Positions 7,394 through 15,832 of a stretch of 23,906 nucleotides of DNA are shown one piece after another. Source of the stretch: a virus; IMG/VR virus record IMGVR_UViG_3300037847_000596, positions 1 to 23,906 of that record, one strand, 5' to 3'. A program made the translations under genes and the position numbers. The notes below the pieces were generated by a model. That model was not told the origin of the DNA and did no database searches. It worked only from the letters and a program-made list of their open reading frames with translations. Each line of letters begins with the position of its first letter. The stretch's first letter is position 1.

Positions 7394-8208
7394 TGTCAGG
7401 AGGAGGAGGTGGAGGCGGTACACCCGCGGACACTACAAACGTACAAACTATTAGAGAAGCACCAGAAATAGAAGCAAGAAGATTAGGTCTTATGGATGCT
7501 GCAGGAGAACTTGCGGATAAACCATTAGGTCTACCTGATTTTCAAGTTGCAGGTTTAACTGCTGCAGAACAAGAAGGAATTAAACAAGCACGTCAAGGAA
7601 CAGGTGCAGGTTTATCTTCTATCGCTGCTGCGGAATCAGCTGCTGCGTTAGATCCTTCATCACAACAGTTTCAAAATTATTTTAATCCTTATCAATCTTT
7701 TATAACTGATGAAATAAATAGACAGGCTCAACTTGGTCAACAACGAATTGCAAACCAAGCAGTTTCAGCTGGCGCATTTGGTGGTGGAAGAGAAGGGGTA
7801 CAAAGAGCAGAAGCCGAAAGAGCAAGACTATCAGAAATAGGATTAGCACAAGGTAGAGCGTTTCAAGGAGCATTAAGTGCATTTCAACAGGGACAACAAT
7901 TACAAGCACAAACTGGACTAGCTGCGGCTGATGCTAAAATGAGGCAACAAATGGGAGACATCAATGCATTATTCACAGCAGGTGGATTAGAAAGAGGAGT
8001 AACTCAAGCTGAACTAGAAGCTAAAAGACAAAGCGAAGTACAGAAAATTACTGATCCATATCAAAGATTGTCTTTTGTATCTGACATTCAAAGAGGGGCA
8101 CCTTCTACACAATCAACAGTAACTCAGGGCTTCGCACCAACAGCTTCACCTTTTGCTCAAGCAGTAGGAACTGGTATAGGAGCTTATGCTGCGTTGGCTC
8201 CTAAATAG
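7393..8208 (+). CDS. Gly/Ala/Gln-rich putative internal virion (ejection) protein, gp14-like position
   Basis: The 271-residue product starts with a run of seven glycines (residues 4-10) and is then strongly enriched in Ala, Gln, Gly and Arg with long predicted helices. Notable segments are FNPYQSFITDEINRQAQLGQQ (about 96-116), AGAFGGGREGVQRAEAERARL (about 126-146) and a Gly/Ala hydrophobic C-terminal tail (about 255-271). This composition and the membrane-compatible ends are typical of podovirus ejection proteins that leave the capsid and help form the channel across the host envelope. A strong AGGAGGG sits at 7378-7384, eight bases before the ATG. The role is inferred from composition and from its place in the cassette; direct similarity to T7 gp14 is not claimed. 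Confidence 0.6.
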   Translation: MSGGGGGGGTPADTTNVQTIREAPEIEARRLGLMDAAGELADKPLGLPDFQVAGLTAAEQEGIKQARQGTGAGLSSIAAAESAAALDPSSQQFQNYFNPYQSFITDEINRQAQLGQQRIANQAVSAGAFGGGREGVQRAEAERARLSEIGLAQGRAFQGALSAFQQGQQLQAQTGLAAADAKMRQQMGDINALFTAGGLERGVTQAELEAKRQSEVQKITDPYQRLSFVSDIQRGAPSTQSTVTQGFAPTASPFAQAVGTGIGAYAALAPK

Positions 8209-8216
8209 GAGAACAC

Positions 8217-10061
8217 ATGGAAGTACCAAAGTCACCGTTTACATTAGAGGGGTTAAAGCAGTCAGGAATTTCTGCATTTAATACTTTTAGAAAAAATCCA
8301 ATTAAAACTGTAATGAGTCCTATGGTTCCTAAAAATCCGTACGTTGCAACTGGTATGGCTTTAACAGGTATTTATGGTTTGTTGCCAGAGTCTACAAAAA
8401 AGTTTTTACAAGATTTACCAGCTGGAGACTTCGATATGGATTATGCAAGAAGAGAAGCAGAAAAAGCAAAAGCAAGACAAGAAGCTCCTGAACAAAAAGA
8501 AAACAAACAACCTCTTTTAAGAAGTGTTTTAGATTATTTTCCTGCAGGAGATTTTGATAGAGATTTTGCATTAAGAGAAAGTCAAAAAATTACAGATAGA
8601 ATTGTAGATAAATCAGATGTAAGAGTGAAAAAAGATGATGTCGAAACAGGTCCCGAAAAATTAGAAAATAAAACACCTGACTTAAAAAAGAAAGTGCCTA
8701 CTCAAACAGAAAACAAACAACCAGAAACAAATCAAAATGATGCAATAGTTATGGTAAATGATCAAAAGAAAAGTATTAAAAATGCAGAGAAAGTTTTTAA
8801 TGCTTTAGAGTCCGAGGCTCGTAAACAGGGTAAGATGACTAAATTATCTGAAGCAATGGATGCAGCTAAACAGGTAATGGGTGAAAGAGGTTACAATAAA
8901 TCAGGGAAATTATTATTATTACAATTAGCTTCTAATTTAATATCAGGGAAAACGATGCAACCAGGAATCCCTGGATTTTTAGATGTGTTGGGTCAAGCAG
9001 GTCAAAACGTTATTCCTATGGCCATTGCACTTGAGCGAGAAAGAGAAAAAGAAGAGTTATCCTTAGCTAAAGTTTTATTAGAATCAGAAGCTAAAAAAGC
9101 AAAGGATACAAAAATAAAAGCACCTTCAATTAAAATTAGATATAAACAACCAAATGGTGAAATTTCAGATCCAATACCCGCTTCTTTAACTGAAGAAGGT
9201 TACTACATTGGTTACGAAAATATAGGGGGTCAACCTGAAAAAATAAAAATTGATCCAAGCTCAGTTATTGGTCAAGCTCCAATTGCTGATAACGTAGCCA
9301 ACAAAGCAAAAATTTTAAATGAATATAAGGCAGTAAAATCAGGTGATTTATATACAAACTTATTCATCAAGGTAGCCGCTGAAAACCCAGATCTTATTGG
9401 GGTACAAGGTGGTTGGAAGAAACTTACACTTAAATTTGGTGAGCTTGCGAATATTGCTACAGGTTCAAAAAGTTATAAAGAAACAATTCTTAAATTAAAA
9501 GATAGAGAAGAAACTAATTTTCAAAACTTTAAAGCATTTGGTGAAGTAGAGGATGGAGTTGACAAAAAACTTCAAAGTATATTTCAAAAAATTGAAACTA
9601 AAGCACAAGATTTAGATTCAGCATCAGAAGAAATTCAAGCACAAGCATTGTTAGAGACATTAGAACTATTGTCTACTTATGCCTTAGCACAAACACTAAA
9701 AGATAAAGACCGTTTGGCTGTAGCCGACATTGAAAGAGCTGAAAAAAGATTAGGAGGCACTGTTGGTTATGTGCCTTTCTATGATCAAAACCCATTAGAA
9801 ATTTTAACAGCTTATAAAACAGTTAATGAAACTTTTAAGAATAGATTAGGTGGTATCAGAAATCAATGGAAAGATGTTTATTATTATAATCCAATGGAAC
9901 TTGATGCTATTGATAAAGATTTTGCTCAACAGATGATTGATAAAAATCAAGAAAATATAAATAAATTTATCGAAGGATATACTCCAGAGAATAATCAAGA
10001 CCAAGAAGCATTTAGTAATATATTTAACAAAGATAACTTACAAGGAATTATTAAAGAATGA
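8217..10061 (+). CDS. Putative internal virion/ejection protein, gp15-like position, 614 aa
   Basis: The product has one probable N-terminal membrane-compatible helix (about residues 42-56). After it comes a disordered, charged Lys/Glu/Gln/Pro segment (about 80-190) that contains two copies of a PAGDFDxDxAxRE motif (68-80 and 109-121) and two ENKQP pentapeptides. The remainder is largely helical, with a coiled-coil-like stretch around 290-310 and another near 450-500. There is no recognisable enzyme domain. AGGAG at 8207-8211 precedes the ATG by five bases. It overlaps the next gene by four bases. Size and order resemble T7 gp15 in the ejection cassette, which is positional inference. Confidence 0.6.
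   Translation: MEVPKSPFTLEGLKQSGISAFNTFRKNPIKTVMSPMVPKNPYVATGMALTGIYGLLPESTKKFLQDLPAGDFDMDYARREAEKAKARQEAPEQKENKQPLLRSVLDYFPAGDFDRDFALRESQKITDRIVDKSDVRVKKDDVETGPEKLENKTPDLKKKVPTQTENKQPETNQNDAIVMVNDQKKSIKNAEKVFNALESEARKQGKMTKLSEAMDAAKQVMGERGYNKSGKLLLLQLASNLISGKTMQPGIPGFLDVLGQAGQNVIPMAIALEREREKEELSLAKVLLESEAKKAKDTKIKAPSIKIRYKQPNGEISDPIPASLTEEGYYIGYENIGGQPEKIKIDPSSVIGQAPIADNVANKAKILNEYKAVKSGDLYTNLFIKVAAENPDLIGVQGGWKKLTLKFGELANIATGSKSYKETILKLKDREETNFQNFKAFGEVEDGVDKKLQSIFQKIETKAQDLDSASEEIQAQALLETLELLSTYALAQTLKDKDRLAVADIERAEKRLGGTVGYVPFYDQNPLEILTAYKTVNETFKNRLGGIRNQWKDVYYYNPMELDAIDKDFAQQMIDKNQENINKFIEGYTPENNQDQEAFSNIFNKDNLQGIIKE
8418..8579 (+). repeat. Two in-frame copies of a PAGDFDxDxAxRE motif
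   Basis: Two 13-residue copies, encoded at 8418-8456 and 8541-8579, lie in the N-terminal part of the 614-aa putative ejection protein. Nine of thirteen residues are identical. The copies are separated by about 28 residues of charged linker. Each is preceded by hydrophobic or aromatic residues, which suggests a short binding motif presented twice. Nucleotide identity between copies is only partial, so the duplication is not recent. Confidence 0.75.
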
Positions 10062-12964
10062 CCCCACAAGAAGTAGCAGATTTAATAAATTCTAATCAAC
10101 TTGATTTAAGAGCTCTTGATAAAGATCGTTTACAAATATTAGATGGTCTACAAAAGAAAGGTGTAATACAAACAAAACCTATTGCTGATATATTAGAGAG
10201 ACAAACTCAAGTCGCTGATGAACTAGCAAAAGAAAAGTCTTATCAAGAAGATCCCATAAGAGCTAAGACTGGAGATATATTAAATAGAGATACTGTTAAA
10301 ACAATATTTGACATGGGTTTTTTTGCTACACAATTAATGATGGACCGTAAAAGATTAGCTCAAATATTAGCTAATCCAAGTAAATACTCAGGTCAAATTA
10401 CTAAACTAAAAGAAGTTTTTTCAAAAAAAAGCACAAATCAATTTGCATCTACTCTTAAAAATTTGGGAAACTCTGTTAAAAACTTACCTGAACCTGTTTC
10501 TGCAATTCTTAGACCTGTAGTAGCAGGATCATTAGGATACTCAGCAGGTGGTCTAGCATATGATGTAGCTGATGATATTATAAGAGCTAAAGAAGGTATA
10601 ACTTCTTCAGGTTACAAAGAAGATTTAGAAAACAATCCTTATCTAAGAGCAGCAGATGATTTTGCTGTTGGACTTGCTTGGAACGCAGGTGCAGAATTAC
10701 TAGCTCCTGCAGCATTCGGTGCAGGTTATTTAGTTAGAAAGTTTTTAGGATTAGAAGGCGATTATGCAAAAACTATAAAAGCTATTGCCGAAAAGAATGG
10801 ATTAGAAGCATCTTATTTAGAAATGGCAGACCCTACATCAATTGGTGGTAGAGTTGTAAAAGCATTTAACAAAGTTTTTGGTCAATTACCTTTTGTAGGT
10901 AACCCTGCACTAGCTGCTAAGGAAGCTAGATATAGAGAGTTTACACAGGCGTTTGAAAAGAATTTTAATTTACAACCAAACATGCATATGGCTGAATTAG
11001 CAACGGTATCGGACGATATTGCTAAACAAATGTCTGATAACTTTGTAAGATTTAGAGGAGTATCTGATTCTATGTATGAGAGTTTTAGATCTATGTCCAA
11101 ACAGTTTGGAGATCCAATGATGATAGATTTAAATTTTTCAAGAAAATATTATAATTCATTGTTAGCTAATGATTTTGCACCAGCTGAATTTAAAATGAAT
11201 ATAGATAATGAGTTGTTACAAACTCCTATTGGTAGATTTAGAATGGCTTACGAATCATTAATAAAAGCAAATAGACCTATATCGCCAAATGAATTTTTGG
11301 AATTACAAATTATGTTAAATAGAGCAGTAGCTACTTCACCTAAAAATTTACCATTAATTGGTACGTATAAAGATATGAAGAAAGCTTTAGAAAAAGATTT
11401 TTCTTCAGTCAAGCTTAACCCTGCTGATGAAATATATCTTAAATATCCACCGCAAGATGCAAACATAGCTAATAATATTTTACAACCTGCAGACCCAACT
11501 AAAGTAAAAATAGGCGATATTGAAGGTGCAAGAGGAATGAAGTTGAATGAAGAAGCTATTAAAAGACTGAGAACTCAACTTTTAGATGCAAATAATTTTT
11601 ACCAAACTAACATAGTATCTTTTCAAACAGCACTAGCTAATAGATTCGCAAAGGCTTTTGATAAAAATTTATTTTCTGACAAACAGTTAGCAGGTTTCTT
11701 TGAATCAGGAAGAATTAACAAAGATCAATTGGCTCAAATGATTTCTAAAAATGTATTTCAATCAGGAGCAGGAAGACAAAGTTTTGACGCTATAACTGAT
11801 TTACAAAAATTAGTTGAAGCCGATGTGTATAGATTTAATCCTGCAACTCAAGCTTTTGAATTTGTTAAAAAAGGAACTAAAGCAGGTAATGATTCTTTAA
11901 GAAGATTATTTAGTTCTTATCTTGCAGATTCATATCAAAAATCTTTTAAAGTTGCACAAGACGACAGCTTTATTGAACAAATGTTAGGTAAAGAAAAACA
12001 AATGGAATTACAAAGATTACCTGGTAGAACTTTAGATCAAATAAAACAAGGTGCTGATATTGGCCAGGACTTTGCATATTATGGTAATTTAAAATTTGAC
12101 CCTGATGAATTTAGAAGATTAGTATTTCCTACAAATGAATACAAAAATAAAATTAATATGATCTTTGGTGAGCAAGCAGGTAAAAAAATGACAAATAAAA
12201 TTGATGAGTTATTAACTTACGTTGATGCTCTAAACAGTTATGATATACCAAACGCATCTACATTTTTAGCTAGAAGACTTGTACTTACAGGCCCAGGTTC
12301 CATTGGTGCTGCTGGTGCTATGTACGGAATGGGCTTACCTGGTACAGCTTTAATGTTATTTTTAGGTAACAGAACTAACAAAATATTATCCTCTCCTAAA
12401 GTTATGGATAAAGTGGGCTCTACTTTTAAAACATACCTGCAACTATTGGACGAAGGTAAACTACCAAGTGTTGCATTACCTTTAATGAACAGAGCTATTA
12501 TTGATATGATTTCTACTTTTGGTAATGAATATCCAAACGATCCAATTGTTTATGGTGGAGGAGACGTTAACACGCAAGAATTATTAGAAAGATTAAGTAC
12601 AACGCAATATGATTCTGCTCCACCTAAAGATATAAATATGAACAAAGAAGATTATGATAGATTATTTCCTGAAGTACCAGAAAAAGATTTAGCTAAAGTA
12701 ATTCCTCCACCAGAGATGGAAGACGTAATTTCAATTATAGGTGGTGCACCTGTTAATGAAAATGAAGCACAAGTTATGGCTCGGGGACTAGAGACCATGG
12801 ACGAAGGCCCACTTACTGCTGCTTTACCTAAACTACCAGGATTACCTGTAGCTCAACAAGCACCACAATTAACAGCACAGATAGCACCACAAGACTATCA
12901 AGCAGCTTTTCCTAGAGATGAGTTAGGTCAATTGATTGCAACTAGAAGGGGACAGAATGCCTAA
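10058..12964 (+). CDS. Largest putative internal virion/ejection protein, gp16-like position, 968 aa
   Basis: This is the longest gene in the window. The product is mainly helical with three hydrophobic Gly/Ala-rich segments able to enter a membrane: about residues 147-168, 203-229 and 742-771. A Pro-rich tail carries YQAAFPRDELGQLIATRR near the very end, a terminal motif type I recall from other marine phage ejection-type proteins. T7 gp16 has an N-terminal transglycosylase domain; nothing like its catalytic glutamate region is visible here, so any peptidoglycan-cutting activity must be elsewhere. It is coupled to the gene upstream (ATGA) and overlaps the small membrane protein gene downstream by eight bases. 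Confidence 0.6.
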   Translation: MTPQEVADLINSNQLDLRALDKDRLQILDGLQKKGVIQTKPIADILERQTQVADELAKEKSYQEDPIRAKTGDILNRDTVKTIFDMGFFATQLMMDRKRLAQILANPSKYSGQITKLKEVFSKKSTNQFASTLKNLGNSVKNLPEPVSAILRPVVAGSLGYSAGGLAYDVADDIIRAKEGITSSGYKEDLENNPYLRAADDFAVGLAWNAGAELLAPAAFGAGYLVRKFLGLEGDYAKTIKAIAEKNGLEASYLEMADPTSIGGRVVKAFNKVFGQLPFVGNPALAAKEARYREFTQAFEKNFNLQPNMHMAELATVSDDIAKQMSDNFVRFRGVSDSMYESFRSMSKQFGDPMMIDLNFSRKYYNSLLANDFAPAEFKMNIDNELLQTPIGRFRMAYESLIKANRPISPNEFLELQIMLNRAVATSPKNLPLIGTYKDMKKALEKDFSSVKLNPADEIYLKYPPQDANIANNILQPADPTKVKIGDIEGARGMKLNEEAIKRLRTQLLDANNFYQTNIVSFQTALANRFAKAFDKNLFSDKQLAGFFESGRINKDQLAQMISKNVFQSGAGRQSFDAITDLQKLVEADVYRFNPATQAFEFVKKGTKAGNDSLRRLFSSYLADSYQKSFKVAQDDSFIEQMLGKEKQMELQRLPGRTLDQIKQGADIGQDFAYYGNLKFDPDEFRRLVFPTNEYKNKINMIFGEQAGKKMTNKIDELLTYVDALNSYDIPNASTFLARRLVLTGPGSIGAAGAMYGMGLPGTALMLFLGNRTNKILSSPKVMDKVGSTFKTYLQLLDEGKLPSVALPLMNRAIIDMISTFGNEYPNDPIVYGGGDVNTQELLERLSTTQYDSAPPKDINMNKEDYDRLFPEVPEKDLAKVIPPPEMEDVISIIGGAPVNENEAQVMARGLETMDEGPLTAALPKLPGLPVAQQAPQLTAQIAPQDYQAAFPRDELGQLIATRRGQNA
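12946..12952 (+). promoter_or_regulatory. Ribosome binding site that decides the start at 12957
   Basis: AAGGGGA ends four bases before the ATG at 12957. An alternative in-frame ATG at 12936 lies upstream of this site and has no comparable sequence before it, so 12957 is preferred. Confidence 0.6.
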
Positions 12965-13133
12965 AAAATCTGCATTACAAAAAATAGAACACCATGAAAA
13001 AATTTGCAGATACATGCAGAAACAAACATTTGATCGAATAGATAGAATGGAAGCACGAATTGCAAGAATGGAGAAGTTTATAGTGGGTGGATTAGGTGCA
13101 ATTCTTTTAGCTGTACTTTCAAATCATATGTAG
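12957..13133 (+). CDS. Small coiled-coil plus transmembrane protein, XhlA/holin-accessory-like
   Basis: The 58-residue product has a basic N terminus and an amphipathic helix with heptad-like spacing (about residues 5-40, including DRIDRMEARIARMEKF). A single hydrophobic C-terminal segment, IVGGLGAILLAVLSNH (about 42-57), follows. This plan, coiled coil then C-terminal membrane anchor in under 90 residues, is that of the haemolysin XhlA-type proteins, which accompany phage lysis cassettes. The place after the last virion gene fits a lysis function. No endolysin is found next to it, so the assignment is tentative; a membrane-tethered virion accessory protein is the alternative. The start follows from the AAGGGGA site just upstream. 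Confidence 0.5.
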   Translation: MPKKSALQKIEHHEKICRYMQKQTFDRIDRMEARIARMEKFIVGGLGAILLAVLSNHM

Positions 13134-13145
13134 TATATCTACTGT

Positions 13146-13901
13146 GTGCTCATAAAAAAATACGATTACGAACATTACGATAGAGAAACTAAAAAGACAG
13201 GACGTTCTTATTTAGTTGGTGAGAAAAAATTACCTTCAGTTACAACAATCTTAGATAAGACCAAAGATAAAGAGTGGTTAAAAAAATGGCAAGAGAAGGT
13301 TGGTATTGAAGAAGCTGAGCGAATAAAAAACGAAGCATCTTTAATTGGTACTGAAATGCATAAATATTTAGAATATTATGTTGAAGGAAAGAGATACGAA
13401 TCGCTATCTCCTCAAGGGCAACAAGCTAGATTGATGGCGTTAGAAATAGTTAAACATGGTTTTAAACCTATTACAGAAGTATGGGGATCTGAGGTATCGT
13501 TAAGACATACTGATAAGTATGCAGGTGCTACAGATCTTGTAGCGGTGTATAATGGTAAACCTGTTATCATTGACTTTAAACAAAGTAATAAGCCTGCTCA
13601 AGAACACTATTCTAAGATACAAGATTATTATACACAGTTAGCAGCATACGGAGAAGCTCACTCAGAACACTACGGACCCATTGAAGGTGGTGTAGTTCTA
13701 ATGTGCACGAGAGGATTATTGTTTCAAAAGTTTGAGGTATTTGGAGATAGATATGAACAAGCTAAAAAAGATTGGTGGAAGAAATATGATGACTATCTTG
13801 CTATAACCAAGTCCGAACAACTTCACCAAGAGTCTGAGCAGAAAGACGAAACTTCGACTTCAGAGACCGAACAATCTTCTCATCAACAGTCCCCTCAGTA
13901 A
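13146..13901 (+). CDS. PD-(D/E)XK nuclease, RecB/Cas4-like exonuclease family
   Basis: The 251-residue protein shows the ordered motifs of RecB/Cas4-type nucleases. They are G68-T-E-x-H72 (the histidine motif), D130 in YAGATDLVAVYNG, D143-F-K145 in PVIIDFKQ (the D-E-x-K core) and Q164-x3-Y168 in YYTQLAAY. Such enzymes cut or resect DNA with divalent metal and commonly act in phage recombination or genome processing. The start is GTG: an in-frame TAG lies at 13131-13133 and no ATG occurs before residue 71. The last 33 residues are a Glu/Ser/Gln/Thr-rich tail whose bases are antisense to the end of the helicase gene, so this tail is probably not part of the fold. Confidence 0.82.
   Translation: MLIKKYDYEHYDRETKKTGRSYLVGEKKLPSVTTILDKTKDKEWLKKWQEKVGIEEAERIKNEASLIGTEMHKYLEYYVEGKRYESLSPQGQQARLMALEIVKHGFKPITEVWGSEVSLRHTDKYAGATDLVAVYNGKPVIIDFKQSNKPAQEHYSKIQDYYTQLAAYGEAHSEHYGPIEGGVVLMCTRGLLFQKFEVFGDRYEQAKKDWWKKYDDYLAITKSEQLHQESEQKDETSTSETEQSSHQQSPQ
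13801..13901. other. 101-bp tail-to-tail overlap of nuclease and helicase genes
   Basis: The last 33 codons of the plus-strand nuclease and the last 33 codons of the minus-strand SNF2 helicase share the same DNA. No terminator-like hairpin followed by a T run was seen between or near the two ends. Convergent transcripts should therefore overlap here. Confidence 0.85.
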
Positions 13902-15225
13902 TTAAATCTACATAAGTTACTTTTTGAGTTTGACCTATACGGTGTGCTCGTTCTTCTGATTGTAATCTGTGTTCAGCATCAAAACTGTTGGAATAATATA
14001 CAACTAATGTTGCAGCTGTAAGAGTAAGACCATAACCACCTGTAGATGGATTTGCTACAAAGAATCTACAGTTAGGATTGTTTTGAAATAATTTAATAGC
14101 TTTAGATCTATCTTCACTGCTGACCGCACCATAAAAATTAACCACGGACTCAGGCCCATATTTTTGTCTAAGTTCAGAAGTGATGTCTTCGATGTTGTGT
14201 ACCCAGTTAGCCCAAATGATTGTTTTGGCATCGGACTCTTCAAGTATCTCAAATAAAGTTTTCATCTTATTATTCTCAAGCTTTTTAATTACAGAAGATT
14301 CACCCTTAAAAAAACCAGCAGTGATTTGATGTAATCTTATTATTTCAGTCATTGCATTATTAACTGTCATGTAATCACCTTGAAGATTGGTATGTGCTTG
14401 TTGCTTAAGTTCATTATATAAAATTCTTTGTTCATCTGTTAAATGTACTACACGTTTCTGATAGAGTTTTGGTGGAAGATCTAAACACTCTTCTTTACGA
14501 ACTCTGTATGAAAATTTTTTAATTTTATTTTCTAATTCTGCAAGATTTTTAAAACCAACTGGTATAGCTATTTGTTTATCTCCATATGAGTGCATCATTT
14601 CAAATATACAGTATCTATTTTTAAATGCAGTGAATGTAGGAAAATCTAACAGTTTTGGATCTAAAAATTCACATTGACTATAAATATCAATTGGAGATTT
14701 AGTAACAGGTGTACCCGTTAGTATACGTCTATATTTAGCTAGAGGTCTAATCTTAATTAGGTTTTTGGTTCTCATAGCCTTTATGTTTTTAATTGTAGAT
14801 GATTCATCTATACCAACTAATGCATCGTGTTTATGTAGAAAATCACAAGCAATGTTGTATCCTTTTTTAGTTGAGAATGCTTCTACATTCATAACTAATA
14901 TTTTACATTTTTGTGATGGTGTCTGAATAAATTTCTTTACAGTTTTTTCTGACGTAGGTTTCCATAAACAAACTTCATGAGGTATGTTAATATGTTTAGG
15001 TATCTCATCATTGACCCAAATGGTATATACAGATTTAGTAGCTATGATTAAAGCACTATCTATATCTTGTGTTGTAAATAAAACACCAATATTATCAATG
15101 AGCACTTTTGTTTTACCTGTACCCATTTCCATAAATAAGGCAAAAGACTCTTTATTCCAACAAGCTTCTAATGCTTTACGTTGGTGATCAAAAGGTTCTG
15201 TTTTAAATTTATACTTAGCTACCAC
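13801..15225 (-). CDS. SNF2-type superfamily 2 helicase/ATPase
   Basis: The 474-residue protein contains all main SF2/SNF2 motifs. The Q-motif-like FDHQRKAL is at residues 12-19, Walker A GTGKT at 35-39, motif II D140-E-S-S in place of DEAH, and motif III LTGTP at 169-173. Motif V is GGYGLTLTAA from 396, and motif VI QSEERAHRIGQ at 422-432 has arginine fingers at 426 and 429. It would be an ATP-driven DNA translocase; phage relatives assist recombination, replication restart or recombination-dependent replication. It lacks accessory domains. The start is GTG with no visible Shine-Dalgarno sequence; an in-frame stop lies a short way upstream and the next Met is inside motif I. It is the only complete minus-strand gene here. 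Confidence 0.88.
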   Translation of the reverse strand: MVAKYKFKTEPFDHQRKALEACWNKESFALFMEMGTGKTKVLIDNIGVLFTTQDIDSALIIATKSVYTIWVNDEIPKHINIPHEVCLWKPTSEKTVKKFIQTPSQKCKILVMNVEAFSTKKGYNIACDFLHKHDALVGIDESSTIKNIKAMRTKNLIKIRPLAKYRRILTGTPVTKSPIDIYSQCEFLDPKLLDFPTFTAFKNRYCIFEMMHSYGDKQIAIPVGFKNLAELENKIKKFSYRVRKEECLDLPPKLYQKRVVHLTDEQRILYNELKQQAHTNLQGDYMTVNNAMTEIIRLHQITAGFFKGESSVIKKLENNKMKTLFEILEESDAKTIIWANWVHNIEDITSELRQKYGPESVVNFYGAVSSEDRSKAIKLFQNNPNCRFFVANPSTGGYGLTLTAATLVVYYSNSFDAEHRLQSEERAHRIGQTQKVTYVDLITEGTVDEKIVRSLKSKFRLSAQTLGEVVRTWL

Positions 15226-15290
15226 GAAAAGTTTTTTAAATTACTTGACAAAGAAAATCAATAGTATATTTACAAATCAAAGGAGAAAAA
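15226..15290 (+). promoter_or_regulatory. Divergent intergenic region with probable rightward promoter
   Basis: This 65-bp gap separates the leftward helicase gene from the rightward replication operon. It has a perfect sigma70-type -35 hexamer TTGACA at 15245-15250. Candidate -10 boxes follow at 15265-15270 (TATATT, 14-bp spacer) and 15267-15272 (TATTTA, 16-bp spacer). The first is the better match but its spacing is short; the second has nearer-normal spacing but a poor match. A strong AAGGAG ribosome binding site lies at 15279-15284, six bases before the ATG. No comparably good leftward promoter was found. Confidence 0.6.
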
Positions 15291-15824
15291 ATGGTAGATC
15301 CTATACTAAAATCACTTGAAAAAGTGGACAAGGAAAAAACATCAACACTTGTTGAAATGGCTAAAAGTTTAGTTGATACTAAAAAAGCTATTGAAGACTC
15401 TGAAAAGAAAACAAAGGAATTGAAGGAAAAAGCTAGGCTTTTATCTGAAGAACAAATTCCTAATTTTCTTCAAGAAATGGGTGTAGATGCAATAAAAACT
15501 CCCTTTGGTACGATTGGATATGATCTAAAGTACAGAGGGCATATTTCCAAGGCTAATCAATCACAGGCCCACGAATGGTTAAGAAAAGAAGGTCATGGGG
15601 ATATAATAAAAACTGAAGTGTCAGCAAGTTTTGGAATGGGTGAGTCTGACAAAGCGCAAAGTATGTTAGCGTCTTTGCGTGATAATGGTATGAATCCAAA
15701 CTTTAAAGAAGGCGTTCATCATTCAACTTTATCATCTTGGATAAAAGATATGACTGAGAAAGGTAAAGATATACCTGATGAATTGTTTGGAGTTTATATA
15801 GCTAACACAACAACAATTAAATAA
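15291..15824 (+). CDS. Coiled-coil phage protein of replication operon, 177 aa, function unknown
   Basis: The product has an N-terminal Lys/Glu-rich coiled coil (about residues 8-55) and then a compact domain. That domain contains KTPFGTIGYDLKYRGHIS (69-86), a helix around 90-100 and a C-terminal segment VHHSTLSSWIKDM-EKGKDIPDELFGVY (142-169). The last part resembles the end of several phage proteins found beside single-strand-binding and recombination genes, but I do not recognise a named family. It is the first gene after the rightward promoter and has the best ribosome binding site of the module, so it is probably made early and in quantity. A Gam-like nuclease inhibitor is a possible alternative because of size and coiled coil; motif support is lacking. 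Confidence 0.6.
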   Translation: MVDPILKSLEKVDKEKTSTLVEMAKSLVDTKKAIEDSEKKTKELKEKARLLSEEQIPNFLQEMGVDAIKTPFGTIGYDLKYRGHISKANQSQAHEWLRKEGHGDIIKTEVSASFGMGESDKAQSMLASLRDNGMNPNFKEGVHHSTLSSWIKDMTEKGKDIPDELFGVYIANTTTIK

Positions 15825-15832
15825 GGAAACGT

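Noticed and set aside
15226-15280. A leftward promoter for the SNF2 helicase
   Set aside because: Only weak hexamers (for example TTGATT with a poor -10) are found on the minus strand; they are no better than chance at this base composition.
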